In this document: piece by piece, positions 37,902-47,073 of the stretch
Layout of the letters: each line of letters starts with the position of its first letter
Position numbering within the stretch: the first letter of the stretch is position 1
Source: Flavobacterium sp.
Lineage (GTDB): Bacteria > Bacteroidota > Bacteroidia > Flavobacteriales > Flavobacteriaceae
NCBI RefSeq assembly: GCF_017744675.1
Contig: NZ_JAGIAV010000002.1
Location: 1-64,000 of the forward strand
DNA length: 64,000 nt
Reading direction: 5' to 3'
Notes under the pieces: model-generated
The model's database searches: none
What the model was told of the DNA's origin: nothing
Seen by the model: the letters and a program-made list of their open reading frames with translations, nothing else
Translations under genes and position numbers: made by a program

Positions 37902-38621
37902 ATGGCTTCAATAAAACACATTTTAAATTCTACAGAAAACAGACAGTATCCTTTGCCTGAGCGAAATTGGAAATATTATCAAGAGTGGCATTATACCGTA
38001 TTTTTTCACTGGGAAATTCCTGTTTCTTTCTTAGAAAAATACATTCCAAAAGAGCTGCAATTAGATACATACTCTTCTATGGCGTGGATTTCTCTAGTTT
38101 CTTTTGAAATAAAAAAAATGAGATTACATTATCTTCCCGCTTTGCCTTATATTTCTAATTTTGAAGAAATTAACATCAGAACTTATGTTATTAAAAACGG
38201 AATTCCAGGCATTTATTTGTTTTCTATTGATACTAATAAATTAATCGAAGTGCTATTCTCTCGCCTATTTATCGGGCTTCCTTACGAAAAGGCAGAAATT
38301 AAACGTTTAGGAAATCACGTTGTTTCTCAGAATATCAAACAAAATCATCTTCTGGATATTAAAATTGGGAAAACATTTCCCTTCCAAAAATCCAATTTGG
38401 ATTTGTGGCTCACCGAAAGACATGCTCTATATGAAATTTGCAACAGTGAAATCTGCCGTTTTGATATTCATCACAAAGAATGGGAACTTCTAGATTTAGA
38501 CATTAATATACAAGACATTTGGTATGAGGCCGGAGAATTTATAATGAACACTTATCCCGATAAAATTCATTACGCAGAAAAAACACAGGTGCTATTATGG
38601 AGGAAAATTAAAGTTTCATAA
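37902..38621 (+). CDS. DUF2071 (YqjF-like) family protein
   Basis: 239 residues. The pattern with YTVFFHWEIPVSFLEKYIPKE near 30-50, SLVSFEIKKMR near 65 and INIRTYVIKNG near 90 fits DUF2071 proteins. Function unknown in general. It sits between a small secreted protein gene and the acidic protein gene, on the plus strand. Confidence 0.78.
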   Translation: MASIKHILNSTENRQYPLPERNWKYYQEWHYTVFFHWEIPVSFLEKYIPKELQLDTYSSMAWISLVSFEIKKMRLHYLPALPYISNFEEINIRTYVIKNGIPGIYLFSIDTNKLIEVLFSRLFIGLPYEKAEIKRLGNHVVSQNIKQNHLLDIKIGKTFPFQKSNLDLWLTERHALYEICNSEICRFDIHHKEWELLDLDINIQDIWYEAGEFIMNTYPDKIHYAEKTQVLLWRKIKVS

Positions 38622-38734
38622 AAACCAAACTGAAAATTATATAATGGTAAAGACTTCTCAGTATAAATTTCAAGTATCTGACAACGCTATTTTTACAAAA
38701 TAACTATTACGAACAACTTTAAAAAAATAGCATT

Positions 38735-39070
38735 ATGAATTTAGACAACAAAGAAAATTACAGTCCAGAAGACCCGTATTTTCAAGATGACGAAACCCGA
38801 TACGAAGAGGAACATCAATATGATGACATAGATATTGATGCGCCGCCAGCAGATCATTCTATAAGCGAAAATGCAGAACCGGATTACGGCAACGAATTTG
38901 ACGAAGATCAAATCAACCGAAAACTAGACGATAATGCTCCCGGAGGCGACGAATTTGACGAAGAGTTTGAGGATGAGGAAAATGATGAGGAAAACACCGA
39001 CGATGACGAACTTACCCAAGAAGATTTTGAGGAAGATGAAGCCGGGACAGATCCAGATCGGAATTTATAA
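38735..39070 (+). CDS. Acidic, disordered protein (paralog of 30027)
   Basis: 111 residues, extremely rich in Asp and Glu, with no predicted globular part. It shares ADHSISEN-like and INRKLDD words with the protein at 30027. Same strand as the preceding DUF2071 gene. No signal peptide. The family is unnamed to me. Confidence 0.65.
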   Translation: MNLDNKENYSPEDPYFQDDETRYEEEHQYDDIDIDAPPADHSISENAEPDYGNEFDEDQINRKLDDNAPGGDEFDEEFEDEENDEENTDDDELTQEDFEEDEAGTDPDRNL

Positions 39071-39112
39071 AACAAAACCCCTTTTGAGAAACTCTTAAAA
39101 GGGGTTTTGTTT
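39071..39112. terminator. Bidirectional terminator
   Basis: About 14-bp stem around AAAACCCCTTTT and AAAAGGGGTTTT with a T-run on the right, between convergent genes. Confidence 0.85.
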
Positions 39113-39129
39113 TTTCTTATTAAAATATG

Positions 39130-40254
39130 TTAGCTCGTTTTCTTATAATTATAAATCGCCAACGCATTCAATACAATAGCAAAAATAAATAAGTACAAAA
39201 GCTCGATTCCTACTTCTTGTAAACCGCTTCCTTTTAAAACTATCAGACGAACCACTTTTATAAAATGCGTTACAGGAGTAAATTCTGAAATCATTCTAGC
39301 CCAATTTGGCATACTGTCGGTACTGGTAAAAAAGCCGCTCATGAGCATAAAAATCATCATAAAGAAAAAGGCAATAAACATGGCTTGCAATTGTGTATCG
39401 GCAAAAGTCGAAATCAGGAGTCCTAAACCTAATAATGCGGTTAAATAAACTCCTGCAAAGAGATATAAAACCAAAAGGCTTCCAAGAGGAAATATACCGT
39501 AAATCAAATACATTACCACAAGACCGATTGTAAATACCGTCATTCCAACAATCCAAAAAGGAATTAGTTTTCCTAAAATAAATTGCCATTTCTGAATTGG
39601 CGTTACATTAATCTGTTCAATCGTGCCTATTTCTTTTTCTTTTACAATATTCAGTGCCGTAATAAATCCGCCGATCAAAGTAAGGAGCAAAACCAAAATA
39701 CCAGGAACCATATAATATTTGTATTCCGCTCTTGGATTGTACCAATTGGTGCTGTTCAAAGTAATTATGGATGGCGAAACTGCACTTAATTGCTGCGGTA
39801 ATTTAACCCGAATATCAAGATCATTGCTAAAATCGGCCAGCACAACATTTAAATACGCATTTCCAATATTTGATTTTGTCCCGTTAATGGCATCTGCGGC
39901 TATATTGACTTTCTGACTTCCTTCTCTTACCAAGTTTCGCTCAAATCCAGAAGGAATTTCCAAGATTAAATCGGCATCTCCTTTTTCAATATATTTTAAA
40001 CCTTCCAAATACGAAGCTGGAGTACCTACAACGTGAAAATATCCCGAAGAACCTATTTTATTAATTAACTTTTGAGAATACGAACTGTGGTCGTGGTCGA
40101 CATAAACAATATTGACACTTTTGACTTCAAAATTAGCCGCTAAAGGCAAAATAATCAGCTGAAAGATCGGAACAAAAAACATCATAGCCAATATAGTTTT
40201 GTCTCGAAATATCTGGCGAAATTCTTTCTGCAATATAAAACGAAGCACTTTCAT
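39130..40254 (-). CDS. ABC-2 type transporter permease
   Basis: 374-residue inner-membrane permease of the YbhR/YbhS type: one N-terminal transmembrane helix, a large periplasmic loop (about 45-170), then five helices. The starting codons overlap the upstream permease stop by four bases (40251-40254). Last gene of the TetR-TolC-HlyD-ABC exporter operon; expected to form a dimer or heterodimer with the other permease and use the two ATPases. Confidence 0.9.
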   Translation of the reverse strand: MKVLRFILQKEFRQIFRDKTILAMMFFVPIFQLIILPLAANFEVKSVNIVYVDHDHSSYSQKLINKIGSSGYFHVVGTPASYLEGLKYIEKGDADLILEIPSGFERNLVREGSQKVNIAADAINGTKSNIGNAYLNVVLADFSNDLDIRVKLPQQLSAVSPSIITLNSTNWYNPRAEYKYYMVPGILVLLLTLIGGFITALNIVKEKEIGTIEQINVTPIQKWQFILGKLIPFWIVGMTVFTIGLVVMYLIYGIFPLGSLLVLYLFAGVYLTALLGLGLLISTFADTQLQAMFIAFFFMMIFMLMSGFFTSTDSMPNWARMISEFTPVTHFIKVVRLIVLKGSGLQEVGIELLYLFIFAIVLNALAIYNYKKTS

Positions 40255-41357
40255 GACAGTCTAATTTTAAATTTTTTCAAAGAAATCGTCAGCAGCAGAA
40301 TCGTCATTGCAACAAGTATAAGCGTTTCTTTCCAGATATAGGAAAAACCTAAACCTTTAAGCATAACCGCTTTTACAATGATATAATAATAATGCGACGG
40401 AATTAAATGAGAAATAGCTTGAAAAATCCAAGGCATATTTTCTAACGGAAACATAAATCCTGTTAGAATTAAAGTGGGCAACATCATTCCCATCATAGAT
40501 ATCAGCATTGCCGTTTGTTGCGAATCTGTTACATTAGAAATCAGTAAACCAAGCGAAAGGCAGGTAATGATAAACAAAATGCTTTCGGCAAAAAGCAGTA
40601 AAAAACTTCCTTTAATCTCGACATCTAAGAGATAAACCGAAAGAAAAATAATGATAACGAAATTGATGATCGAAAGCACCAAATACGGAATTGCTTTTGC
40701 GATCAAAACCATTATGGGTTTAAAAGGCGAAACGAGCAGAATTTCCATAGTTCCGAGCTCCTTTTCGCGCACAACCGAAACCGAAGTCAAAGCGGTACTC
40801 ACAATCATAAAAATTAAGGCAATTACACCCGGAATAAAATTAAGCGAACCGTTTTGCTGCTCGTTATAAAGCTGTCTTAGCTCTGGCAGAATTTGGTAAT
40901 TGAATCTTGCCGTTGGATTTAATTCTTGCTGGCAATCTCTAATAATGGCATTTAAATAATTGGTGACAATAGTTGCCGTATTTGGATCGGATGCATCAGC
41001 AATGACTTGAATTTTTGCCCCGCCAAGACGCTGCAGATCTGAACCAAAATTGGACGGAAAAATAACCGCGCATTTGATGCTTCCGTCTTTAAATCTATTT
41101 TCAATATCGCTATAATTCAAAATCGGATTTTCGACATGAAAATAAGAACTTGATTCTATCTTTCTTATAATTTTCTCGGTATGAATATCGTGCGAATTGT
41201 CCTGAATGGCTATTCCGATATTTTTGACCTCGCTGCTCAAAGCAAAACCAAAAAGAACAATCTGTACCACAGGAAGTCCGAAGAGAATCAAAAGTGTTCT
41301 CTGATCTCTAAAAACATGATAAAATTCTTTTCGAATAAAAGCCAAAAATCTTTTCAT
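40251..41357 (-). CDS. ABC-2 type transporter permease
   Basis: 368 residues from the ATG at 41357, which follows the upstream ATPase stop after one base. In-frame ATGs further upstream (41381, 41423) would overlap the ATPase gene and give a polar leader, so I rejected them. Single N-terminal helix, periplasmic loop, then five helices, with FIPGVIALIFMIV in the first of the later helices. Paired with the next permease. Confidence 0.9.
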   Translation of the reverse strand: MKRFLAFIRKEFYHVFRDQRTLLILFGLPVVQIVLFGFALSSEVKNIGIAIQDNSHDIHTEKIIRKIESSSYFHVENPILNYSDIENRFKDGSIKCAVIFPSNFGSDLQRLGGAKIQVIADASDPNTATIVTNYLNAIIRDCQQELNPTARFNYQILPELRQLYNEQQNGSLNFIPGVIALIFMIVSTALTSVSVVREKELGTMEILLVSPFKPIMVLIAKAIPYLVLSIINFVIIIFLSVYLLDVEIKGSFLLLFAESILFIITCLSLGLLISNVTDSQQTAMLISMMGMMLPTLILTGFMFPLENMPWIFQAISHLIPSHYYYIIVKAVMLKGLGFSYIWKETLILVAMTILLLTISLKKFKIRLS

Positions 41358-41358
41358 A

Positions 41359-42102
41359 CTAATCTGATGTTCTTTGGGCATTTCGTGCCAATTCATAAAA
41401 AACCTCATCCATAGAAGTGGCATTAAATCGCTTTTTTAAAGCCGAAGGAGAATCAATTGCCGCCACGCGTCCGTCGACCATAATGCTAATTCGATCGCAA
41501 TATTCGGCTTCATCCATATAATGAGTCGTTACAAATACCGTGATTCCGTTGGCTGCGGCTTCGTAAATCATTTCCCAAAACTGTCTTCGCGTTATTGGGT
41601 CTACACCGCCAGTTGGTTCATCGAGAAAAACAATTTTCGGACGATGAAATACCGCAACCGAAAAAGCCAATTTCTGTTTCCATCCCAAAGGCAATCCGCC
41701 AACTAGCTTTTTTGCTTCTTTTTCCAACCCTAAAGCCGTAATCAAATTATGGCTTCTTTCTTTAATTTCTGGCCGAGAAACGCCATAAACACCAGCAAAA
41801 AACTCAATATTTTCAAGAATAGTCAGATTATCATACAAAGAAAACTTCTGACTCATATAGCCAATATTCTTTTTGATTTTTTCCTGCTGTCTATAAACGT
41901 CAAATCCTGCTACACTTGCTTCTCCAGAAGACGGATACGAAAGTCCGCAGAGAATGCGCATTGCAGTTGTCTTTCCCGCTCCATTAGCACCGAGAAAACC
42001 AAAAATCTCCCCTTCGCTCACCTCAAAACTAATTTTATCAACCGCTTTGAAATCGCCAAACTCTTTGGTTAAATCTTTACAAATTATCGCTTTATTTTCC
42101 AT
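41359..42102 (-). CDS. ABC transporter ATP-binding protein
   Basis: 247 residues. Walker A GANGAGKTT near 39, Q-loop in MSQKF, a signature-like GLPLGWKQKLAFSV near 137 where LSGGQ is replaced by LPLGWKQ, and Walker B VFLDEPTGG. The divergent signature is also seen in the E. coli YbhF C-terminal half. Overlaps the upstream ATPase gene by 11 bases; the two correspond to the two halves of fused YbhF. Confidence 0.9.
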   Translation of the reverse strand: MENKAIICKDLTKEFGDFKAVDKISFEVSEGEIFGFLGANGAGKTTAMRILCGLSYPSSGEASVAGFDVYRQQEKIKKNIGYMSQKFSLYDNLTILENIEFFAGVYGVSRPEIKERSHNLITALGLEKEAKKLVGGLPLGWKQKLAFSVAVFHRPKIVFLDEPTGGVDPITRRQFWEMIYEAAANGITVFVTTHYMDEAEYCDRISIMVDGRVAAIDSPSALKKRFNATSMDEVFYELARNAQRTSD

Positions 42103-43042
42103 TCAGCATTTCTTTTGTTTCGGTCGAATTATTTTGTTCTCGCATCAGACGAATAAAACTGTCTTCGATTGTGGGTTCTATTTTTTTTACCTCCAAATTT
42201 TCAGGATGGTACTTTTCTGCGATTGTTTTAACCGTTTCAACATCTGCTTGTTCTGACTTTAAAGTAAGATGAAGAAACTCTCCAAAAGCATCGCAATTCT
42301 CAATTTCTTTTTCTGTTCTAAGATTTTGTAAAAGCTTATAAATATTGTTTGCTTTTACGGCAAAAAGCGGTTTTGGAAAGCTCTTAATTATTTGCGCTGG
42401 CGTATCAACCGTCATAATTTTTCCGTTCTGGATAAGTGCAATTCGATCGCACAATTTTGCTTCATCCATGTACGGAGTTGAAACCACTATTGTAATGTTC
42501 TGCTTTTTAAGTTTTGCTAGCATTTCCCAAAATTCGCTTCGAGAAACTACGTCGACTCCTGTTGTGGGTTCGTCTAGAAACAAAATTTCAGGTTTATGGA
42601 TTAAGGCACAGCATAAAGCCAATTTTTGTTTCATTCCGCCCGAAAGTTTTCCAGCGCGTCTATCGTTAAAGGGTTTTATCTGATCGTAAATATCCTTTAT
42701 CAATTCGTAATTTTCCTCAATGGTAGTACCAAAAACCGTCGCAAAGAACTCGAGATTTTCTTTTATCGTTAAATCCTGATACAAAGAGAATTTTCCGGGC
42801 ATATACCCTACTTTGTTTCTAATATCTTGAAATCCTTTTACCACATCATGACCTTCAACAGAAGCGCTTCCACCGTCTGGCAGCAATAATGTGGTTAAGA
42901 TTCTAAAAATTGAAGTTTTTCCTGCGCCATCTGGACCAATCAATCCAAAAAGTTCTCCTTTCTGCACTTCAAAAGAAACCTCATCTACAGCGACAAAATC
43001 ACCATACTTTTTAGTAATATTTTCTAGTATAACCGAAGCCAT
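42092..43042 (-). CDS. ABC transporter ATP-binding protein
   Basis: 316 residues from the ATG at 43042; the upstream TTG at 43063 lies within the previous gene. Walker A GPDGAGKTS near 38, signature KLSGGMKQKL near 138, and Walker B LFLDEPTTG. It matches the N-terminal half of YbhF. The HlyD gene ends 8 bases upstream. Confidence 0.9.
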   Translation of the reverse strand: MASVILENITKKYGDFVAVDEVSFEVQKGELFGLIGPDGAGKTSIFRILTTLLLPDGGSASVEGHDVVKGFQDIRNKVGYMPGKFSLYQDLTIKENLEFFATVFGTTIEENYELIKDIYDQIKPFNDRRAGKLSGGMKQKLALCCALIHKPEILFLDEPTTGVDVVSRSEFWEMLAKLKKQNITIVVSTPYMDEAKLCDRIALIQNGKIMTVDTPAQIIKSFPKPLFAVKANNIYKLLQNLRTEKEIENCDAFGEFLHLTLKSEQADVETVKTIAEKYHPENLEVKKIEPTIEDSFIRLMREQNNSTETKEMLNGK

Positions 43043-43050
43043 AGTATATT

Positions 43051-43953
43051 TTATTTGGACCAAAGAACTTCTCCGTACATGCCAATTTTCAAGTAGCCGT
43101 CGTTTTTCACTCGCACTTTAATGCCATAAACCAAATTGGCTCTTTCATCTTTGGTCGGAATTGTTTTTGGAGAAAATTCAGATTTGTTCGAAATCCATCC
43201 AATAGTTCCCTGATACTCTTTGTATTTCTTTTCGCCTTGATCAATACGCACTTTTACCTGTTGCCCAATTTTAATTTGCGGTAATTGTGTTCCTGTTATG
43301 TAAGCTCTTAAATCTAACGTTTCGAGATTCGCAATTTTGTACAATGGTTTTCCAATCACGGCCATTTCATATTGTTCTGCATATTTTGCCAGCACCGTTC
43401 CTTTTATCGGATTTACAATCACACTTTTACTCAATTGATCTTGAATTCCTTTTAACTGAACACCAACGGTATTTCCTTGCTGTGTCAAGTTTTCGGTTGT
43501 GGTTTCCAACGAACTTTTTTGTGCCGTTATCTGAGCTTGCAACGCCGCTACTTTAGAATTTACATCATCCAATTGTTTTTGCGAAGCCACTCCGCCTTTT
43601 ACCAATTTTTCAGTTCGATTGCGATCTAAAATGGCATTGTCAAGCTGTCTTTTTAAACTCTCCGTCTGAATCTGTATTTGAGGCTTGCCACTCAAAATCG
43701 CTTTTTCATTCTGGCGCAACTGCATTTTACTAATGGCCAATTGTGTGCTGTCTATAAAACCCACTTTTTGCCCAGCTTCCAATTGCTGTCCTTCTTCGAT
43801 ATTCAGTTGTAAAATCTGACCGTTTGCTTCTGCTGAAAGAATGGTTTCAACCGCTTCAAAAGATCCAGAAGCATCAAAATCATTTTCTTTATTGTGGCAC
43901 GAAAACATAAAAATTATTGGAGTAAGAAAATGTAAAAGCTTTATCTTTTTCAT
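43051..43953 (-). CDS. HlyD-family membrane fusion protein
   Basis: 300-residue periplasmic adaptor that bridges the permeases and TolC. Lipoprotein-like signal (LxxC as MFSC, Cys19). Split biotinyl-lipoyl halves (ILSAEANGQILQLNI and SVIVNPIKGTVLAKY), with a coiled-coil hairpin of about 90 residues between them. Between the TolC and ATPase genes in the operon. Confidence 0.9.
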   Translation of the reverse strand: MKKIKLLHFLTPIIFMFSCHNKENDFDASGSFEAVETILSAEANGQILQLNIEEGQQLEAGQKVGFIDSTQLAISKMQLRQNEKAILSGKPQIQIQTESLKRQLDNAILDRNRTEKLVKGGVASQKQLDDVNSKVAALQAQITAQKSSLETTTENLTQQGNTVGVQLKGIQDQLSKSVIVNPIKGTVLAKYAEQYEMAVIGKPLYKIANLETLDLRAYITGTQLPQIKIGQQVKVRIDQGEKKYKEYQGTIGWISNKSEFSPKTIPTKDERANLVYGIKVRVKNDGYLKIGMYGEVLWSK

Positions 43954-43964
43954 AATATATAGAG

Positions 43965-45206
43965 TTAATTTCCTTTGATTGTTTGATACTCGTATTCTGA
44001 CATAAGCAATTGAATTTCGTGCATAGCCTTTTCAGCACGTGCATTTCCTTCTTTTTCAACCGAATTCAGCAAATCGATTAATGGTCCTGCGCCAGTGTCG
44101 TATTTTAGCTGATAGCCTTCTCGAATGGTCTGACGGAGTTTTACAATATCATCATCGTCTTTCAAAATGGCTTTTCGTCTTTCGATATCAGCTGTTTTTT
44201 GATTCATTTGAAATCGGGTATTAAAGAGAAAGGTTTCTTCTTGAACTTCTATTTTTTTCAATTCCTGCTGTGTCAGCTGTTTTTCGTTCGAATTTTTATA
44301 CAACCCTTTTATATCCCAACCCACACTTAGTCCGGCAACTCCAACTGTCGAAATTTTATTGGTTCCCAAATTAATTCCGGGCGCCAAAACCACGCCTGCG
44401 CCCAATAATCCAACTTTTGGCATAAGACTTACTTTCTGCATGTCTGATTGTGCCTTTATTAAATTTCGCTGACTTGCAAAAAGCAGCTGTTCTGGGCGTT
44501 TAATCACAGTATCAATAGCTGTAGAATTAAAAGGTTTTTCTAGTTTTTCTTGGCTGATATTTTTTCCTATCAAATACGAGAGCATGGTTTGATAACCTGA
44601 TTTAGTATATTCAAAATCTTTTTTCTGTCGGCTCAAATTGAGCTGTTCGGCTTTCATTTCATCAACATCTGTTTTGTAGGCCAAACCATTTTCGTGAAGT
44701 TTTTTTACCTTATCAATATTATTAGAAAGGATTTTATTTTGTATTTCCAGTTGTTTAAGCTGTTCGTCGATAAGTAGTATGCCAAAATAAAGCTGATTTA
44801 CTCTTGACCGCAGGTCATAAAGCGAAACTTCTACTGAGGCTTTGTCTGCACTTGAAGAAGCTTCAATAATCTTCTTTTGGGTTTTCGTAGCTCCTCCATC
44901 CCAAATAGTCTGATTGACCTGACCAAGTCCAATAAATTTAAATTTGCTATCATTTCCTGAACTTCCCATAGTGGGAAAATCACCAAAAATATATCCTTCT
45001 ATAGCCGTAAGGCTTATTTGAGGCAAATAGGCTTTATTGGCATTACTCAAAGTATATTCTTTACTTTTTTCAATGAGTTCATATTGTTTAATTAAAGGAT
45101 AATTTTCGACAGCCAGATTATAACTTTGATCAATCGTCAAAGTCTGTGCTTGTGTCGTCAAAAAGAATAAGACTCCGATATATTTAAAGTATAATTTCTT
45201 CATCAT
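43965..45206 (-). CDS. TolC-family outer membrane efflux protein
   Basis: 413 residues from the ATG at 45206 (the neighbouring ATG at 45203 is equally good); an in-frame start further upstream overlaps the TetR gene. Signal peptide ends near TTQAQ. Repeated long helices with the typical TolC/OEP pattern, residues about 25-420, including SLMPKVGLLGAGVVLAPG in the beta-barrel region. Forms the outer-membrane channel of this exporter. Confidence 0.9.
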   Translation of the reverse strand: MMKKLYFKYIGVLFFLTTQAQTLTIDQSYNLAVENYPLIKQYELIEKSKEYTLSNANKAYLPQISLTAIEGYIFGDFPTMGSSGNDSKFKFIGLGQVNQTIWDGGATKTQKKIIEASSSADKASVEVSLYDLRSRVNQLYFGILLIDEQLKQLEIQNKILSNNIDKVKKLHENGLAYKTDVDEMKAEQLNLSRQKKDFEYTKSGYQTMLSYLIGKNISQEKLEKPFNSTAIDTVIKRPEQLLFASQRNLIKAQSDMQKVSLMPKVGLLGAGVVLAPGINLGTNKISTVGVAGLSVGWDIKGLYKNSNEKQLTQQELKKIEVQEETFLFNTRFQMNQKTADIERRKAILKDDDDIVKLRQTIREGYQLKYDTGAGPLIDLLNSVEKEGNARAEKAMHEIQLLMSEYEYQTIKGN

Positions 45207-45229
45207 AAATAAATTAACTCTAGTTAGTA

Positions 45230-45847
45230 TTATACAGTAGCAAACATCATTGCAATCCAAATTGGGATTTTTTTCTTGCGTTCTTGCATCAAATCATAAA
45301 ACTGAGTCGGTTCTAAATTTTTACTTCCCATAATAATAGGCTTTGCTACAAACGGAAAAACAACCAATCCCATAAGATTCATTATAAAATGCAACGGATT
45401 AGGTTCTGTAATTTTTTTATTTTGAACTGCTTCTTGGAATTGTTTTATAAAAACCGACTCGTTTACAATTTCTTTAATGGGCAGTTTTTTCAAAAGTCCG
45501 TCTGGATTATTTCGCACTTCAGTCAGAATAAAAGTTGGAATTTCTGGTTCCGTACTAATAAAATCAATGTATCGTTCGGCAATAATCTTTACTTTTTCTT
45601 CGAGAGAAGTCTTTTCATCATTCAAAATTATTTTCATACTGCTTATAAAACCTGATAAAGTTTCTGCCATTATAATTTCAAAAAGTTTAGCCTTACTCCT
45701 AAAATAGTAATTGAGCAAAGCAAGATTCAAACCCGCTTCTTCGGCAATGTCTCTTGTTCTGGTAGCGCTAAATCCCTTTTTATAAAAAACAGTTTTTGCC
45801 GCTGTTTTAATTTTTTCTTCTGTCGTAGCATCTTTTCTTTCAGACAT
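45230..45847 (-). CDS. TetR-family repressor of the exporter operon
   Basis: 205 residues. N-terminal HTH (about 10-55) with GFSATRTRDIAEEAGLNLALLNYYF. The C-terminal half is ligand-binding. It is the first gene of the operon, as CecR (YbiH) is in E. coli ahead of YbhGFSR. A -7 element and an operator-like cluster of half-sites lie directly upstream. Likely self-regulated and induced by an efflux substrate. Confidence 0.9.
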   Translation of the reverse strand: MSERKDATTEEKIKTAAKTVFYKKGFSATRTRDIAEEAGLNLALLNYYFRSKAKLFEIIMAETLSGFISSMKIILNDEKTSLEEKVKIIAERYIDFISTEPEIPTFILTEVRNNPDGLLKKLPIKEIVNESVFIKQFQEAVQNKKITEPNPLHFIMNLMGLVVFPFVAKPIIMGSKNLEPTQFYDLMQERKKKIPIWIAMMFATV

Positions 45848-45875
45848 TTGAATTTTTATTTTAATAATTTACTTA

Positions 45876-45883
45876 CAAATATA
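45876..45883 (-). promoter_or_regulatory. -7 element of the TetR/exporter operon
   Basis: TATATTTG on the minus strand fits TAnnTTTG, about 29 bases before the TetR ATG. The operator lies upstream at 45913-45943. Confidence 0.55.
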
Positions 45884-45912
45884 ACTCATTTAAGAATAGG
45901 TTAAACATTTTT

Positions 45913-45943
45913 TTTAATCAAATGATTAAATATTTTGATTAAA
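45913..45943. promoter_or_regulatory. Putative TetR operator
   Basis: TTTAATCA, two bases, TGATTAAA, five bases, TGATTAAA: one perfect 8-bp dyad plus a third half-site, 30-60 bases upstream of the -7 element. Its position and symmetry fit a TetR operator. Confidence 0.6.
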
Positions 45944-46104
45944 CTTAAAAAAAAAGCACAAGCCACTGACAACAAACAAATTAATTCTAAAATCATATCG
46001 TAAATTCTCACAAAAAAGAATATCTTTATTCGATAATTGTTTACATGATTGCCTTTTATTCGATTCTAAAAGAAATTTACTTTAACTAATTTCTATCGTT
46101 TTAT

Positions 46105-46875
46105 ATGAAAAACAATTTTATCGGAATCCTGTTTTTCCTGATTCCTTTAGCGGTAATGGGACAAACTGACCAAAAAAAAGAAATTAACCAGCAGCTTCAA
46201 ACCTGGCTTTCTATCAATACGGTAACCCGATTTGCAGATAAATGGGCTGTAATTGGCGATTTTCACATTAGGCGAAATGATTTTGCAGCCGATCCTAGTT
46301 TTTATTTTCTAAGAGGCGGTTTTACTTATTTTGTCAATTCAAATCTTTCTTTAACAGCAGGATATGCTCATATGTGGTTAGCGCCTACAAATCCCGACTG
46401 GCACAATTTTTCAGATGAAAATAGAATCTACCAACAGGCACAGTTTAACACTAAAGTTGGAAAAGTGAGTGTTTTGCAACGTTTACGAAACGAACAGCGC
46501 TGGCAGGAAAAAATGGCCAATGACCAGCCCACTGGAGATTGGCGTTTTACCAATAGAATTCGTTATTTGATTAGTTTCACATTTCCTATTTCTGATAATA
46601 AATCTTGGCCAGAGATGGTTCTTTCAGACGAAATTCTTTTGCAATTTGGCGAAGAAGTAGTTTACAATACCTTAGATCAAAACCGTTTTTTTATCGGAAT
46701 CAAAAAAGCAATCAATCCAAAATGGAGTTTTGATTTTGGTTATATGAATGTGTTTCAGCAGAAATATTCAGGCTATCAATATGATATGAATCATACTATA
46801 CGACTGTTCTTTTATCTGAATACCAGCATTAGAAAAGAGCCAATTCCAACTATAGAAAACTCTGGCGACGAATAG
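46105..46875 (+). CDS. DUF2490 outer-membrane beta-barrel-like protein
   Basis: 256 residues. Sec signal peptide ending in AVMGQ. The mature part has alternating hydrophobic strands (FYFLRGGFTYFVNSNLSL, and so on) and fits DUF2490, a family of Bacteroidota outer-membrane proteins of unknown role, probably small beta barrels. The TetR operon is divergent. Confidence 0.82.
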   Translation: MKNNFIGILFFLIPLAVMGQTDQKKEINQQLQTWLSINTVTRFADKWAVIGDFHIRRNDFAADPSFYFLRGGFTYFVNSNLSLTAGYAHMWLAPTNPDWHNFSDENRIYQQAQFNTKVGKVSVLQRLRNEQRWQEKMANDQPTGDWRFTNRIRYLISFTFPISDNKSWPEMVLSDEILLQFGEEVVYNTLDQNRFFIGIKKAINPKWSFDFGYMNVFQQKYSGYQYDMNHTIRLFFYLNTSIRKEPIPTIENSGDE

Positions 46876-46888
46876 ATTATACTTTTTC

Positions 46889-47073
46889 CGTTGGGTAAAA
46901 TTATTTTTAACACATAGAAATATAGCTTTTAGGGGCTCAATAAAGGTGTTTCACTTAGAATTTTCACATTAGCACTATGTGTTAAAGCTTGCTTTTTCTA
47001 TAATCTTAAACAGAAGCAATAAAATCTATGCTTCTATGTGTTTAAATTAAATGTTATTCCATTTCACCCAACG
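46889..47073. repeat. MITE-like intergenic repeat
   Basis: An inner perfect 12-bp inverted repeat (TTTAACACATAG at 46906-46917, its complement at 46975-46986) lies inside an outer imperfect one (CGTTGGGTAAAAT at 46889 and its complement at about 47060-47073, which overlaps the end of the next gene). A third CTATGTGTTTAAA-like word lies near 47034. Non-coding. Confidence 0.5.

Noticed and set aside
41382..41423. Upstream start for the ABC-2 permease
   Set aside because: Lies inside the preceding ATPase gene and adds a polar segment before the signal-anchor helix; ATG at 41357 is better.
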